A stretch of DNA of 22,654 nt from Alphaproteobacteria bacterium. Lineage in GTDB: Bacteria > Pseudomonadota > Alphaproteobacteria > Rhizobiales > Xanthobacteraceae. The notes under the pieces are model-generated. The model was given only the letters and a program-made list of their open reading frames with translations, was not told the origin of the DNA and searched no databases. The stretch lies in the NCBI GenBank assembly GCA_005884465.1, contig VAZH01000135.1, positions 1-22,654 on the forward strand. Direction: 5' to 3'. How positions within the stretch are numbered: position 1 is the stretch's first letter; each line of letters begins with the position of its first letter. Made by a program: the position numbers and the translations under genes. Of the stretch, positions 7,737 through 16,275 are shown piece after piece.

Positions 7737-7836
7737 TGAAGCGTACGGATTTATGATTTCGCCGGGAACCCGATTTGATCGAATAGGATTGATCAGGTCA
7801 CTCAGCAATTCTGTGGGCTGAACGGGGAGCTAGATA

Positions 7837-9009
7837 ATGGGTTCATCGACAGCTACCGCCCTTGCAGCGCTGAAAATCGGCAGCCGCGTTGCTTTTGAGC
7901 GTCTGGCGCGACCAAAGGCCCGGCGGCTCGGGGATGTGCCCTGTTCGCCCTATGCAATTACGACCGAATGGTTGACCGCCGTGCTCTGTGGCAAGGTTCC
8001 GGGGGCCATTGTTACCTATGTCGAGGTCAAGCCGGCGAGCGCGGGTACGCACGAACGACATCAGCTTCGCGTGTCCTACAACGAGGAAGGCCGGCGCGCC
8101 GCATTACCGACCTCGATCTTCACCAAGTCGCTGCCGAGCGTCGTCACGCGCATGATAGGCGGCTTCAACGGTACGGCGCGCGTCGAGGGCAATTTCTATA
8201 CGCAGCTTCGACCTGAGCTGCAGATCGAGGCACCGCTCTGTTATCATTCAGCCTACGACCGGCGAACCTTTGCGGCGATCCATCTGCTCGAAGATATGGT
8301 CGCAACAAAATCCGCGACGTTTTGCAGCCATAAGACGTACGTCTCGCGCGCCATGGCAGACGACATGATCGATCTGCTGGCATCGCTGCACAGCCGCTTC
8401 TACGCCGATCCGGCGATCGCCGAGCACTACCGATGGCTCGCCAGCTATCCAAGATGGTTTACCATCGGTGCGGAGAAAATGAGTACGGAGTATTACACGC
8501 ACAGAGCGTTTGACGCTGCGGCCCATGTTATTCCTGCTGAGGTCCTTGCGCGTCGTGAGGAGGTCTGGCCGGCGACGATACGCGCACTTGCTGTGCACGA
8601 AAGCGAACCACAAGGGCTTATTCACTCCGATGTGCATATCGGAAATTGGTATCAGACAGGCGCGGACCAAATGGGGTTATGCGACTGGCAATGTCTTTCG
8701 CGCGGCCATTGGTCACGGGATTTCGCTTACGCTGTGACGGCTTCGCTAACGCCGGAAAATCGCCGGAATTGGGAACGTGATCTATTGGCTCGCTATATCG
8801 AGCGGTTTGCAGAACAAACCGGTGTCAAACCAGACTTCGATCTCAGTTTCCTGCGCTACCGACAGCAGATTTTGCATGCGCTCGCAATGTGGACGATTAC
8901 GCTGTGTCACTCCCCGCTGTTGCCAAATATGCAGCCCGAGGACACGACCTTGACGATGATCGAGCGAATAACGACGGCTATGGCCGATCTGGATTCGATT
9001 GATAGTTAG
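7837..9009 (+). CDS. Phosphotransferase-fold (APH/ecdysteroid-kinase-like) protein of unknown substrate
   Basis: The 390-residue protein has the aminoglycoside phosphotransferase / choline-kinase-like fold. The catalytic loop LIHSDVHIGNW gives Asp265 and Asn270, and the metal-binding segment LCDWQCLSRGHW gives Asp283. A lysine in FTKSLP (97) is the likely ATP-phosphate ligand, and a Glu near 118 may pair with it. All key kinase residues are therefore present. No resistance context exists. Proteins of this fold recur in acyl-CoA and terpenoid/steroid degradation loci, where their substrate is mostly unknown. It may phosphorylate a hydroxylated pathway compound. The ATG at 7837 follows GGGGAG. 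It stands alone between the LysR gene and the convergent monooxygenase gene. Confidence 0.75.
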   Translation: MGSSTATALAALKIGSRVAFERLARPKARRLGDVPCSPYAITTEWLTAVLCGKVPGAIVTYVEVKPASAGTHERHQLRVSYNEEGRRAALPTSIFTKSLPSVVTRMIGGFNGTARVEGNFYTQLRPELQIEAPLCYHSAYDRRTFAAIHLLEDMVATKSATFCSHKTYVSRAMADDMIDLLASLHSRFYADPAIAEHYRWLASYPRWFTIGAEKMSTEYYTHRAFDAAAHVIPAEVLARREEVWPATIRALAVHESEPQGLIHSDVHIGNWYQTGADQMGLCDWQCLSRGHWSRDFAYAVTASLTPENRRNWERDLLARYIERFAEQTGVKPDFDLSFLRYRQQILHALAMWTITLCHSPLLPNMQPEDTTLTMIERITTAMADLDSIDS

Positions 9010-9251
9010 GGCATTTTGTCAACTCAGGCGCAACAATCGCCGCGAGGGGCGGCTAAGCCGAAGTGGACAGGAGGTGGCGGTCCTCACTTGAGCGGCGTTT
9101 CGGTGATCCCGGTACAATACTCGTCATCGAGCTGCACGTAGCACGGTCGCAAACCGCTAGGAGACGAGTCTTTTTGATGCAACCACGGGACCGGCCAACC
9201 TGCCGTGCCCCGCATGGTAAAGTGACCATCGAACCGAGCCATATGGGATCA
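9010..9251. other. Convergent intergenic region, possible weak hairpin
   Basis: About 240 bases separate the ends of the phosphotransferase and monooxygenase genes. GCCGC (9039-9043) and GCGGC (9049-9053) can form a five-base-pair hairpin, but no run of T follows on either strand, so termination here is doubtful. Nothing else was recognised. Confidence 0.3.
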
Positions 9252-10457
9252 CTACGCGGCGGCCCTATGCGCCAACGTGCGGCCTGTAATCAGAGACGGT
9301 GTTTCAAGTGCGGCCGGAACAGACAAGAATTTGCGCATCGCCTCAGGGTCGTTCTTCCGATTCCGAAGCAGTGCAAGGTCCTTGTTGAGGCGATCCTGAT
9401 CGCCGGAATGAAAGACCAGCCTGAGACTTTCGGTAGATATCGGCGAGGTTACCTCGAGATAGATTTTTCTCCTCGATTCGGAATAGCGATCCAGGATTTC
9501 ATCGCCAGCCTTTTCGTGAACGACGGCCGCGAGCGCCTCGCTCAAAGCAAAGGAATCGTAGATTCCACCCATAAGACCGAACCCGCTGGTCGGGTTCGTG
9601 ATATGCGCCGCGTCGCCTGCGAGAAGGACGCGTCCGACCCGATAGGTGGCAGCCGTCCGCTGATGCATGTTGTACGCGGTGTGGAGCGCCAGCTCATACT
9701 TCTTGTCTCCCGGCAGAACAGTATTGATGAACTCCGGGATACGTTCCGAAACAGTTTCCAGCGGGTTAGTCGTGTCTTCAGCGAAGGTGAAGCGCCACAG
9801 ACCGTCGAGATTGATCTTGTAGACGACAGCTCCGTAGATGGGATCGACCAGATAGCCCGAGTTCCAGCCGTATTTCTCGAAGTCGAAATAGATGTTGGTC
9901 ACCACGAAGCGTTGCGGCCAGGTAAACCCATCCATCGTCAGTCCGACCGCTTTTCGGACCGCGCTGCGACCGCCATCCGCCGCTACCACCCAGTCAGCGA
10001 CGCACTCCACGGGCGCGCCTGCTCTTTCGGCAGTAACAACGACATTGCTTGATGTCTGCGTCAGGCCGGTGAACTTCGTCCCCCAGTGAATCGTGACGTC
10101 CGTATATCGCTTCAGGTGCTGCAGGACCACTTTCGCGAGAAGATCCTGACCCAGCGTAAGATTGTAGGGACGGTCAGTGACGTCGCGAACCGCATCATGA
10201 TTGTAGACGATGGTTTCCCCGGTCTTGAAAATCCGCCAGCAGCGTTCGTCGATGGTGTGGCCGGCGGCAATCATGTCGTCGAGGACGCCGAAATGGTTCA
10301 GGCCCGCCAATATCGGCCAGGCATAGGAAATGGCGCGCGGCGAATAGACAATGTCGTCCTCTGCCTCGAGCACGGTCACGGGAACGCCGGCTCGCGCCAG
10401 GCCAAGTGCGGTCATCAGGCCGACCGGGCCGCCGCCCACAATCAAGACCGCTGTCAT
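9252..10457 (-). CDS. Class A FAD-dependent aromatic monooxygenase
   Basis: This is a 401-residue flavoprotein monooxygenase of the p-hydroxybenzoate hydroxylase / PheA-TfdB / MhpA type. FAD site GGGPVG lies at residues 8-13. The DG motif that also contacts NAD(P)H reads VVAADGGRSAVRK (157-169), and the GD motif GDAAHITNPTSGFGLMGG spans 281-298. These enzymes hydroxylate phenolic or heteroaromatic rings using NAD(P)H and oxygen. It is shorter than PheA-type enzymes and lacks their thioredoxin-like C-terminal domain. It starts 65 bases after the stop of substrate-binding protein 2, probably in the same transcript, which links uptake to ring hydroxylation. The substrate cannot be told from sequence. 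A decarboxylating salicylate-hydroxylase-like activity is one option. Confidence 0.88.
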   Translation of the reverse strand: MTAVLIVGGGPVGLMTALGLARAGVPVTVLEAEDDIVYSPRAISYAWPILAGLNHFGVLDDMIAAGHTIDERCWRIFKTGETIVYNHDAVRDVTDRPYNLTLGQDLLAKVVLQHLKRYTDVTIHWGTKFTGLTQTSSNVVVTAERAGAPVECVADWVVAADGGRSAVRKAVGLTMDGFTWPQRFVVTNIYFDFEKYGWNSGYLVDPIYGAVVYKINLDGLWRFTFAEDTTNPLETVSERIPEFINTVLPGDKKYELALHTAYNMHQRTAATYRVGRVLLAGDAAHITNPTSGFGLMGGIYDSFALSEALAAVVHEKAGDEILDRYSESRRKIYLEVTSPISTESLRLVFHSGDQDRLNKDLALLRNRKNDPEAMRKFLSVPAALETPSLITGRTLAHRAAA

Positions 10458-10522
10458 GCTTTTTCTCTCACTGTTGTTCCACGCTGCATTTTTGAATTCC
10501 TCTCGGATCGATCCGTTTCAGA

Positions 10523-11746
10523 TTATTTTTTTGCGGGCGACTGACCCACCGCACTAGCCTCATCGATAAGCTTCCAGGACGATCCTTCGAATATCGCCAT
10601 GCGCAGCGATTGATAGGGCGCGTAATCATCGGGCGACGTATTGAGCTGAATTCCCGGCAACATCATTTTGAAATGTTTTCCCCTCATACTGGCCGCCTGC
10701 TTCAGCAGATTCTCGCGCGTGAGATCGTCGCCGCACTGCTTCAATGCCTGGGCGATGCCCTGCGCGATGATGTATCCGGAGAGCGCAACGAAATCGCCGG
10801 GATTGTCGTTTGGCACCCATTTCTTCATGAACTCGACGTACTCCTTCACTTCAGGATCGTCGACCCACTTCGGATCGCCGGCCTGCTTGGTGAACTGCGT
10901 TGTAATGATCCCTTGCGCGTTTTCGAATCCGGCCGGTTCCAACACCGTTTTGACCGAGTTGGTCGGGCTGGCGAGGAACTGCAGTGGCGTCCAGCTCATC
11001 TCCTTCACTTTGCGCAGCCCTTGCGCGGTAAATTTCGGGGTGGAGAAATAAAGCAGGACATCGGCGCCGGAATCCTTTAGGCGAACGATCTGGGAATCGA
11101 TGGTCGGATCCGTCAGTTCGTAGGCGACCTCAGCTACGATCTTGGTCTTGCCCTCTGCGATTGCGGCTTTAAGCCCGGTCAGAAAGTCCTTTCCGTAATC
11201 GTCGTTCTGGTACAGCACCCCGATCTTGGCATCTGGCTTGTTCTTCAGGATGTATTGCCCGAACGTCTTCCCCTCCATCTCGAAGCCCGGATACATCGGC
11301 ACGCTCCAGGGGAAATTCTGAGGGTCGGCGAAACGACGCCCACCGGCAGAGATGAAGATGTGCGGCACCTTGGCCTGGTTGAGATATTTCTGGATCGCGA
11401 CGTTCGGCGTGGTGCCAACTGTGCCGACGTCGGCCAGCACACCTGAATCCTCAACGAGCTTCCGTGTTTGTTCGAGCGCCTTGGGAGGACTGAAAGCGTT
11501 GTCCAGTGAGATCAGCGTTATCTTGCGGCCGTTGATTCCGCCCGACGCGTTGACCATCTCGAAATAACCTGTCATCAGTCGGCCATAACTCGAAAAGGCC
11601 GACGCCGGACCGCTGTAGGGCACGGTTTGACCGAGCTTGATTTCGGTATCGGTAGCGCCCGGTCCATACTTCTTCTCGGCGGCGCTGCCGGCGCTCAAGC
11701 CGATCAACAATAAGGCACAGATCAATCCACCTGATTTTCGGAACAT
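10523..11746 (-). CDS. Periplasmic substrate-binding protein of a branched-chain/aromatic-type ABC transporter, copy 2
   Basis: This 407-residue paralogue of the protein encoded at 5169-6365 has the same layout and long identical stretches: QTVPYSGPASAFSSYGR, NAFSPPKA, VLYQNDDYGKD, TTQFTKQAGDP and FMKKWVPND. The signal peptide runs to about residue 23, with mature start EKKYGPG. A short extra tail (DEASAVGQSPAKK) is the main difference in length. Ligand-lining positions vary between the copies (for example the FASAGG and FISAGG region), so they may bind different pathway acids. The ATG is preceded by GGGGAAG. The flavin monooxygenase gene follows. As with copy 1, no membrane components are encoded nearby. 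Confidence 0.9.
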   Translation of the reverse strand: MFRKSGGLICALLLIGLSAGSAAEKKYGPGATDTEIKLGQTVPYSGPASAFSSYGRLMTGYFEMVNASGGINGRKITLISLDNAFSPPKALEQTRKLVEDSGVLADVGTVGTTPNVAIQKYLNQAKVPHIFISAGGRRFADPQNFPWSVPMYPGFEMEGKTFGQYILKNKPDAKIGVLYQNDDYGKDFLTGLKAAIAEGKTKIVAEVAYELTDPTIDSQIVRLKDSGADVLLYFSTPKFTAQGLRKVKEMSWTPLQFLASPTNSVKTVLEPAGFENAQGIITTQFTKQAGDPKWVDDPEVKEYVEFMKKWVPNDNPGDFVALSGYIIAQGIAQALKQCGDDLTRENLLKQAASMRGKHFKMMLPGIQLNTSPDDYAPYQSLRMAIFEGSSWKLIDEASAVGQSPAKK

Positions 11747-11798
11747 TGTGCTTCCCCTGCCTGTCCTTGTTTTGTTTGTTTTTGAAACCTGATAATCG

Positions 11799-12087
11799 TC
11801 AGAGCCGCGCTGCGGCCTGCCGGATCGCGCGGTCAGGATGGACCCCGTAAAAGCTCGAAATTATTATGGATATTCCAGGCGAGCGATCCTAGGCGGTCGC
11901 CAGTCGACAGCCCGGATTGGAGCGTCGCCGATAACCGCAGACAGCGATCCTTTGCTGCCGAATAGGAATAGCGATAGATGCTACGATCGAGGTTACGCGA
12001 AACGATTTCCGTTTCACCATGCGCGATCACGGCGTAGCGAAGAAATTCCGTCGAGAGTAATGGCGTATCCATCGTCAAGCCGAGCAT
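11799..12087 (-). pseudogene. Truncated N-terminus of a fatty-acid-CoA-ligase-type (AMP-forming) gene
   Basis: The frame from ATG 12087 (ribosome site GAGGGGAGG) gives MLGLTMDTPLL, HGETEIVSR, YRYSYSAA and GDRLGSLAWNIHNNFELL. This is the typical first 80 residues of the long-chain/methylthiopropionate-type acyl-CoA ligases, whose normal length exceeds 500. The frame stops at about 11833. In the next frame YGV follows at 11841-11849, the residues expected after the FEL segment of such ligases. Then come unrelated residues and a stop at 11799-11801. This is best read as a frameshift plus a large deletion that removed the AMP-binding and C-terminal domains. The intact start region suggests a recent loss. 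An expressed 84-residue peptide is possible but unlikely to be enzymatic. Confidence 0.7.
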
Positions 12088-12152
12088 AACCGATGTCCTC
12101 CCCTCGTTCGAAACGCCCGCCCATTTTGTTGGGTCTGTTGGCGCACCGAAAA

Positions 12153-12181
12153 ATGCTAACAGGCACCGGCCGAACTTACAA
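12153..12181 (-). promoter_or_regulatory. Predicted promoter for the ligase remnant, substrate-binding protein 2 and monooxygenase
   Basis: Reading leftward, TTGTAA (12176-12181) and TAGCAT (12153-12158) are spaced by 17 bases and lie about 65 bases upstream of the ligase remnant's ATG. The pair sits directly downstream of the terminator hairpin of the preceding operon, where a new transcription start would be expected. The -10 matches consensus at four of six positions. Confidence 0.4.
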
Positions 12182-12208
12182 GCAGTCTAGCCGGTTTTGT
12201 ATTTAAAT

Positions 12209-12235
12209 TAGGTCCGGCGCTCGACGCCGGACCTA
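12209..12235 (-). terminator. Rho-independent-like terminator after the indolepyruvate:ferredoxin oxidoreductase gene
   Basis: An 11-base-pair perfect inverted repeat (TAGGTCCGGCG with a five-base loop) begins 13 bases past the stop codon. In the leftward direction it is followed by an AT-rich tract (AATTTAAATA) with few consecutive T. The stem is GC-rich and should terminate the leftward transcript. Confidence 0.75.
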
Positions 12236-12247
12236 TTCGTTCAGGAA

Positions 12248-15200
12248 TTATTCTGCTGCGACCGCGAAGCTGTTGTTTTTAAGATCCGCCTCCAACCGGG
12301 CCTTTTCGGCAAAAGATTTACCGATGCTCGCCTCTTTGATGTGGCCATAGCCACGGATCATTTCCGGCAAGCGGGCCAACCTGGCGAGGATCGGAATCTG
12401 TCCGCCTTTTAGAGCTGCGATATGCTGCTCGAGCATTGCCAGGTAATCGTCGATCAGCTTTCGCTCAGCGTTGCGCTCCGCCGTGTATCCGAAGGGATCG
12501 AATGCCGTGCCGCGAAGGAATTTGAGCCGCGCGAGCAGGCGAAATGCGTGAATCATCCAGCCGCCATATTCCTTCTTCTGCAAATGGCCCGTACATTTGT
12601 CGCGGCGCGCAAGGAGCGGTGCGGCGAGGTGGAACCTAAGGCGGATGTCGCCTTCGAATTTTTCCCCTAACTTCCTGGCAAAGCTGCCATCCGTATAGAG
12701 CCGTGCCACCTCGTATTCGTCCTTGTAAGCCATCAGCTTGAAGAGGTTTTTTGCCACCGCTTCCGTGAGTTCGCTGGAACCCGACGAGGCCAGAGCCTCG
12801 GCATTCCGAACCTTCGCAACGGTTGCGAGATAGCGGTCGGCGTAGGACCGGTTTTGATATTCGGTCAGGAATTTGGCCCGATAGGCAATCGATTCATCGA
12901 GTGTCCGGGTTGTCGTCGCGGCGCGCGCTCGGAATTGGGTTACGCTGCGGACACGCGCGAGGTCGTGCGCGGCGAGCCGTCCCCAGGTAAAGGCCTGCTT
13001 GTTCATCTCGATCGCGGCGCCGTTGATTTCGATAGCTCTCAGAATTGCTTCCAGTGAAAGCGGAATGGCCCCTTTCTGGAAGGCAAAGCCAAGCATGAAG
13101 GCATTAGTCGCGATGCTGTCGCCCATCAAAGCCGACGCGATACCTGTTGCGTCGATGATGTCGAGATTGTTGTCCCCGATCGCATCGCGGAGGGCCCCTT
13201 GCATTGCCTTCATTTCGAAATCGATATCGGGATTCATCACGAAACTCGCGGTGGGCTGCAGGTCGGCGTTGACAATGGCCTGGGTCACGCCGCGTTCGAC
13301 GCGGCTTAGAGCCGTCGCACTCGCGGAAACGACAATGTCGCAACCGAGAATAAGATCGGCCCCGCCTGAAGCGATGCGGACTGTAGGGATATCTTCCGGA
13401 GTAGGCGCGATCCGGACATGGCTCATGACCGCGCCATTCTTTTGCGCAAGGCCGGTGAAGTCGAGCGCAGAGCAGCCTCGACCGTCGAGATGGGCGGCCA
13501 TGCCGAGCAGCGCGCCGATCGTGATGACGCCGGTGCCCCCGATACCGGTAACGAGAATGTTGAAGGCCTCTTCCAGTTCGCGCCGAGGCGGCAAAGGAAG
13601 ATCGGCGAACAGCTGGCTTGAACCGACTGAGGAAGTCTCTGCTTTCTTCAGCGTGCCGCCATGGACAGTGACAAAACTCGGACAAAATCCCTCGACGCAA
13701 GAATAGTCCTTGTTGCAGTTCGACTGGTCGATCTGGCGTTTGCGGCCGAATTCGGTTTCGAGCGGTTGGACCGAAACACAATTGGAAGCTTGCGAGCAGT
13801 CGCCGCAGCCTTCGCATACGAGATCGTTGATGAAGACGCGCTTCGGCGGATCCGGATACAGCCCCCGTTTGCGGCGACGGCGTTTCTCGGCGGCACAGGT
13901 CTGATCGTAGATCAAAACGGAAAGACCGCTAATTTCACGCAGTTCGCGTTGAATCCGGTCCATCTCCCGGCGATGATGGACCGTGGCGCCCTCTGGAAAA
14001 TAACCTTTGCCGGGATATTTGCCGGGATCGTCCGAGACGATCGCAACGCGCTTCGAGCCTTCGGCCCAAACCTGGTGGGCAATTTGTGAGACGGTCAGGC
14101 CGCCCTCGGCGGGTTGTCCGCCAGTCATAGCGACCGCGTCGTTGTAAAGAATCTTGTAGGTGATGTTGACGCCGGCAGCCGCCGCGGCCCGCAATGCGAG
14201 CAAGCCCGAATGCGTGTAGGTGCCGTCACCGAGGTTCTGAAAGACATGGGTTTCGCTAGTGAAAGGTGCCTGACCGATCCAGGTCACGCCCTCGGCGCCC
14301 ATATGCGAGATGGTCGCGGTGCGCCGGCTTGGGACCGAGAGGGCCATCCCGTGGCAGCCGATACCGGCCATCGCGCGGCTGCCTTCCGGCACCTTGGTAG
14401 AGGTGTTGTGCGGGCAGCCGGAGCAGAAATACGGCGTCCGCTGCAGCGCCATGGGAGCGCGCACAGTTGCGGGGTGCTCAAACGCTTCAAGCCGCGCCAG
14501 TCTTTGTTCCAGCACCGGACTTTGTTGGCCGAGCCGGCGCAGACGCGAGACCAGTGCGGCGGCCACCATGGTCGGCGTGAGTTCTCCTTCGCTCGGCAAC
14601 AGCGTTGCGCGGTGTTCGTCGCGTTTGCCAACGACGGAAGGACGCTTTGAGGCATCCATGTTGTAGAGAATTCGCACCAGCTGATCTTCGAGAAAGCCGC
14701 GCTTTTCCTCGACGACCAATACGTCCTGCAGACCTTCGGCAAAACGCCTCGCGCCGCTCTCTTCGAGCGGCCAAGTCAGCCCGACCTTATAGATGCGCAA
14801 ACCCAGCTTCTGAGCTTCGCGCTCGGTAATTCCGAGATCCGCCAGCGCCTGCCGTAAATCCAGGTAGGCCTTGCCGGTGGCCATGATGCCGAGCCGAGCC
14901 GGTTTGCTGTCGAGCACGATACGATCGAGCTGGTTGGCGCGCGCGAATGCTGCAATGGCGTCCATTTTTGGACCATGAAGCCGCCGCTCCTGTTCGAGCG
15001 GTGGGTCGGGCCACCTGATATTCAGTCCGCCCGGCGGCAATTCGAAATCCGATGGCAGCACCACCGACACGCGCGACGGATCGCTGTAAATGGAGGCCGA
15101 ACTCTCCACCGTTTCGGAAATCGCCTTGAAGCCGACCCAGCACCCGGAAAAGCGGGAAAGCGCAAAGCCGTAAAGTCCGAGATCCAGATAGTCCTGCAGC

Positions 15201-15724
15201 GTTGCCGGGTTGAGAATCGGCATCAGTGCCGCGGCGAACACCTGCTCGCTCTGGTGTGCAAGGGTGGAGGATTGGCAGCCATGATCGTCGCCGGCCAAAG
15301 CAAGCACACCGCCATGCCGCGCCGTACCAGCCGAATTCGCGTGCTTTAGGGCATCGACTGAACGGTCCACCCCCGGGCCTTTGCCATACCATATCCCGAA
15401 CACTCCATCGACTTTCGCGCCTGGAAACAGCCCGACCTGCTGGCTGCCCCACACCGCGGTCGCCGCGAGATCTTCATTTAGGCCGGGGGCGAATGCGATA
15501 TCGTGAGACTGCAGCACCGACTTTGCACGCCACAAGGCGTTGTCGTACATGCCGAGCGGCGAGCCGCGGTATCCTGAGATAAATCCGGCGGTGTTGAGAT
15601 TTTGCCCGCGATCGCGTTCGCGCTGCAACATCGGCAATCGTACCAGCGCCTGGATGCCGGAAAGGTAGATACGCTTGGCCTCGACCCGGTATTTGTCGTC
15701 CAACCCGACCTGCATAAGCGTCAT
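12248..15724 (-). CDS. Fused indolepyruvate:ferredoxin oxidoreductase (IorA-IorB type 2-oxoacid oxidoreductase)
   Basis: A single 1158-residue chain joins the pyrimidine-binding, thiamine-diphosphate, iron-sulfur and gamma domains of 2-oxoacid:ferredoxin oxidoreductases. The thiamine diphosphate motif runs from GDGTYTHSG (499-507) to NDAVAMTGGQ (528-537). Cysteines for Fe-S clusters lie at 637, 640, 643 and 649, with more at 670, 676 and 681. A CSGCPHN motif sits at 434-440. The gamma-like domain starts at GIGGTGVITIG (727 on). The family oxidatively decarboxylates aryl-pyruvates to aryl-acyl-CoA with reduction of ferredoxin. Length and order are normal for the proteobacterial fused type. ATG 15724 follows ACGGAG. 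It is the last gene of the leftward block behind the amidohydrolase. Its actual oxoacid here is unknown. Confidence 0.88.
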   Translation of the reverse strand: MTLMQVGLDDKYRVEAKRIYLSGIQALVRLPMLQRERDRGQNLNTAGFISGYRGSPLGMYDNALWRAKSVLQSHDIAFAPGLNEDLAATAVWGSQQVGLFPGAKVDGVFGIWYGKGPGVDRSVDALKHANSAGTARHGGVLALAGDDHGCQSSTLAHQSEQVFAAALMPILNPATLQDYLDLGLYGFALSRFSGCWVGFKAISETVESSASIYSDPSRVSVVLPSDFELPPGGLNIRWPDPPLEQERRLHGPKMDAIAAFARANQLDRIVLDSKPARLGIMATGKAYLDLRQALADLGITEREAQKLGLRIYKVGLTWPLEESGARRFAEGLQDVLVVEEKRGFLEDQLVRILYNMDASKRPSVVGKRDEHRATLLPSEGELTPTMVAAALVSRLRRLGQQSPVLEQRLARLEAFEHPATVRAPMALQRTPYFCSGCPHNTSTKVPEGSRAMAGIGCHGMALSVPSRRTATISHMGAEGVTWIGQAPFTSETHVFQNLGDGTYTHSGLLALRAAAAAGVNITYKILYNDAVAMTGGQPAEGGLTVSQIAHQVWAEGSKRVAIVSDDPGKYPGKGYFPEGATVHHRREMDRIQRELREISGLSVLIYDQTCAAEKRRRRKRGLYPDPPKRVFINDLVCEGCGDCSQASNCVSVQPLETEFGRKRQIDQSNCNKDYSCVEGFCPSFVTVHGGTLKKAETSSVGSSQLFADLPLPPRRELEEAFNILVTGIGGTGVITIGALLGMAAHLDGRGCSALDFTGLAQKNGAVMSHVRIAPTPEDIPTVRIASGGADLILGCDIVVSASATALSRVERGVTQAIVNADLQPTASFVMNPDIDFEMKAMQGALRDAIGDNNLDIIDATGIASALMGDSIATNAFMLGFAFQKGAIPLSLEAILRAIEINGAAIEMNKQAFTWGRLAAHDLARVRSVTQFRARAATTTRTLDESIAYRAKFLTEYQNRSYADRYLATVAKVRNAEALASSGSSELTEAVAKNLFKLMAYKDEYEVARLYTDGSFARKLGEKFEGDIRLRFHLAAPLLARRDKCTGHLQKKEYGGWMIHAFRLLARLKFLRGTAFDPFGYTAERNAERKLIDDYLAMLEQHIAALKGGQIPILARLARLPEMIRGYGHIKEASIGKSFAEKARLEADLKNNSFAVAAE

Positions 15725-15795
15725 CGTAGGCTCCGTTAAATCGTCATGGCGGGCTGGAAGGTTGGGCGGGAGCCCGATTGTTTCGAGTTTGGCGG

Positions 15796-16275
15796 CTATC
15801 CGCAGGGTGCTGACAAGCCATCGACCTTGAGCAGATCGATGCGATCGATCAGTGAAAAGGATGTGTCGCCAATGTCAATATCGGTCGAGAAATTCATCGG
15901 GTCTGCGTGTCCGCAGATGACGTCAGCGAAACACCATTCAGCTGATCCCACAATCTTGCCGTCCGCCATGATCGCAAGCTTGACCGGGTGACTGGCGCCG
16001 ACGCCGCGAGAAGTCTGATATCCATCGGCAACGCAGTAGAGTTCAATGCGGACTTTGCCTGTTGAAATGCTCTGAACCGACAGTTCAACGTCGAAAAAGC
16101 CGAAGGCGGCGTCGTCATCAGAGCCCTTCTCATAAAAATAGAACGAGCCGATTTTCCCGTGTACGCACGGACCCAGCTTGTGGTCGCGAGGCACTTGCGG
16201 ATCGGGCCGCGCCGGCGTCCGCGGGGGCAGCGGCCCCAACGAGCAGAACTGTCGATACGAATAGCAGTTACCCAC
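15796..16275 (-). CDS. Protein of unknown function coupled to the ACMSD-like amidohydrolase
   Basis: The frame gives 159 residues, and I do not recognise the family. It begins at a GTG (16273-16275) with GGGAGA just upstream and overlaps the end of the amidohydrolase gene by eight bases, so translation is probably coupled. The first 35 residues are proline- and cysteine-rich (MGNCYSYRQFCSLGPLPPRTP). The rest alternates hydrophobic and polar residues as in a beta-sandwich (FYFYEKGSDDDAAFGFFDVELSV, then VRIELYCVADGYQ). No signal peptide, membrane segment or catalytic motif is visible. Six cysteines are present, including CGHADP near residue 120. It could be an accessory or substrate-binding partner of the amidohydrolase, a guess from coupling alone. 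Confidence 0.65.
   Translation of the reverse strand: MGNCYSYRQFCSLGPLPPRTPARPDPQVPRDHKLGPCVHGKIGSFYFYEKGSDDDAAFGFFDVELSVQSISTGKVRIELYCVADGYQTSRGVGASHPVKLAIMADGKIVGSAEWCFADVICGHADPMNFSTDIDIGDTSFSLIDRIDLLKVDGLSAPCG

Noticed and set aside
9039..9053. Hairpin GCCGC/GCGGC as a terminator of the phosphotransferase gene
   Set aside because: The stem is only five pairs and no T-rich tract follows on either strand.
9063..10052. Long rightward open frame opposite the flavin monooxygenase
   Set aside because: It is antisense to a clearly recognised FAD monooxygenase and its translation shows no family motif; it follows from the GC-rich codon pattern.
12999..13706. Rightward frame of 235 codons inside the ferredoxin oxidoreductase region
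   Set aside because: It lies antisense within the Fe-S and gamma domains of a well-supported 1158-residue protein.
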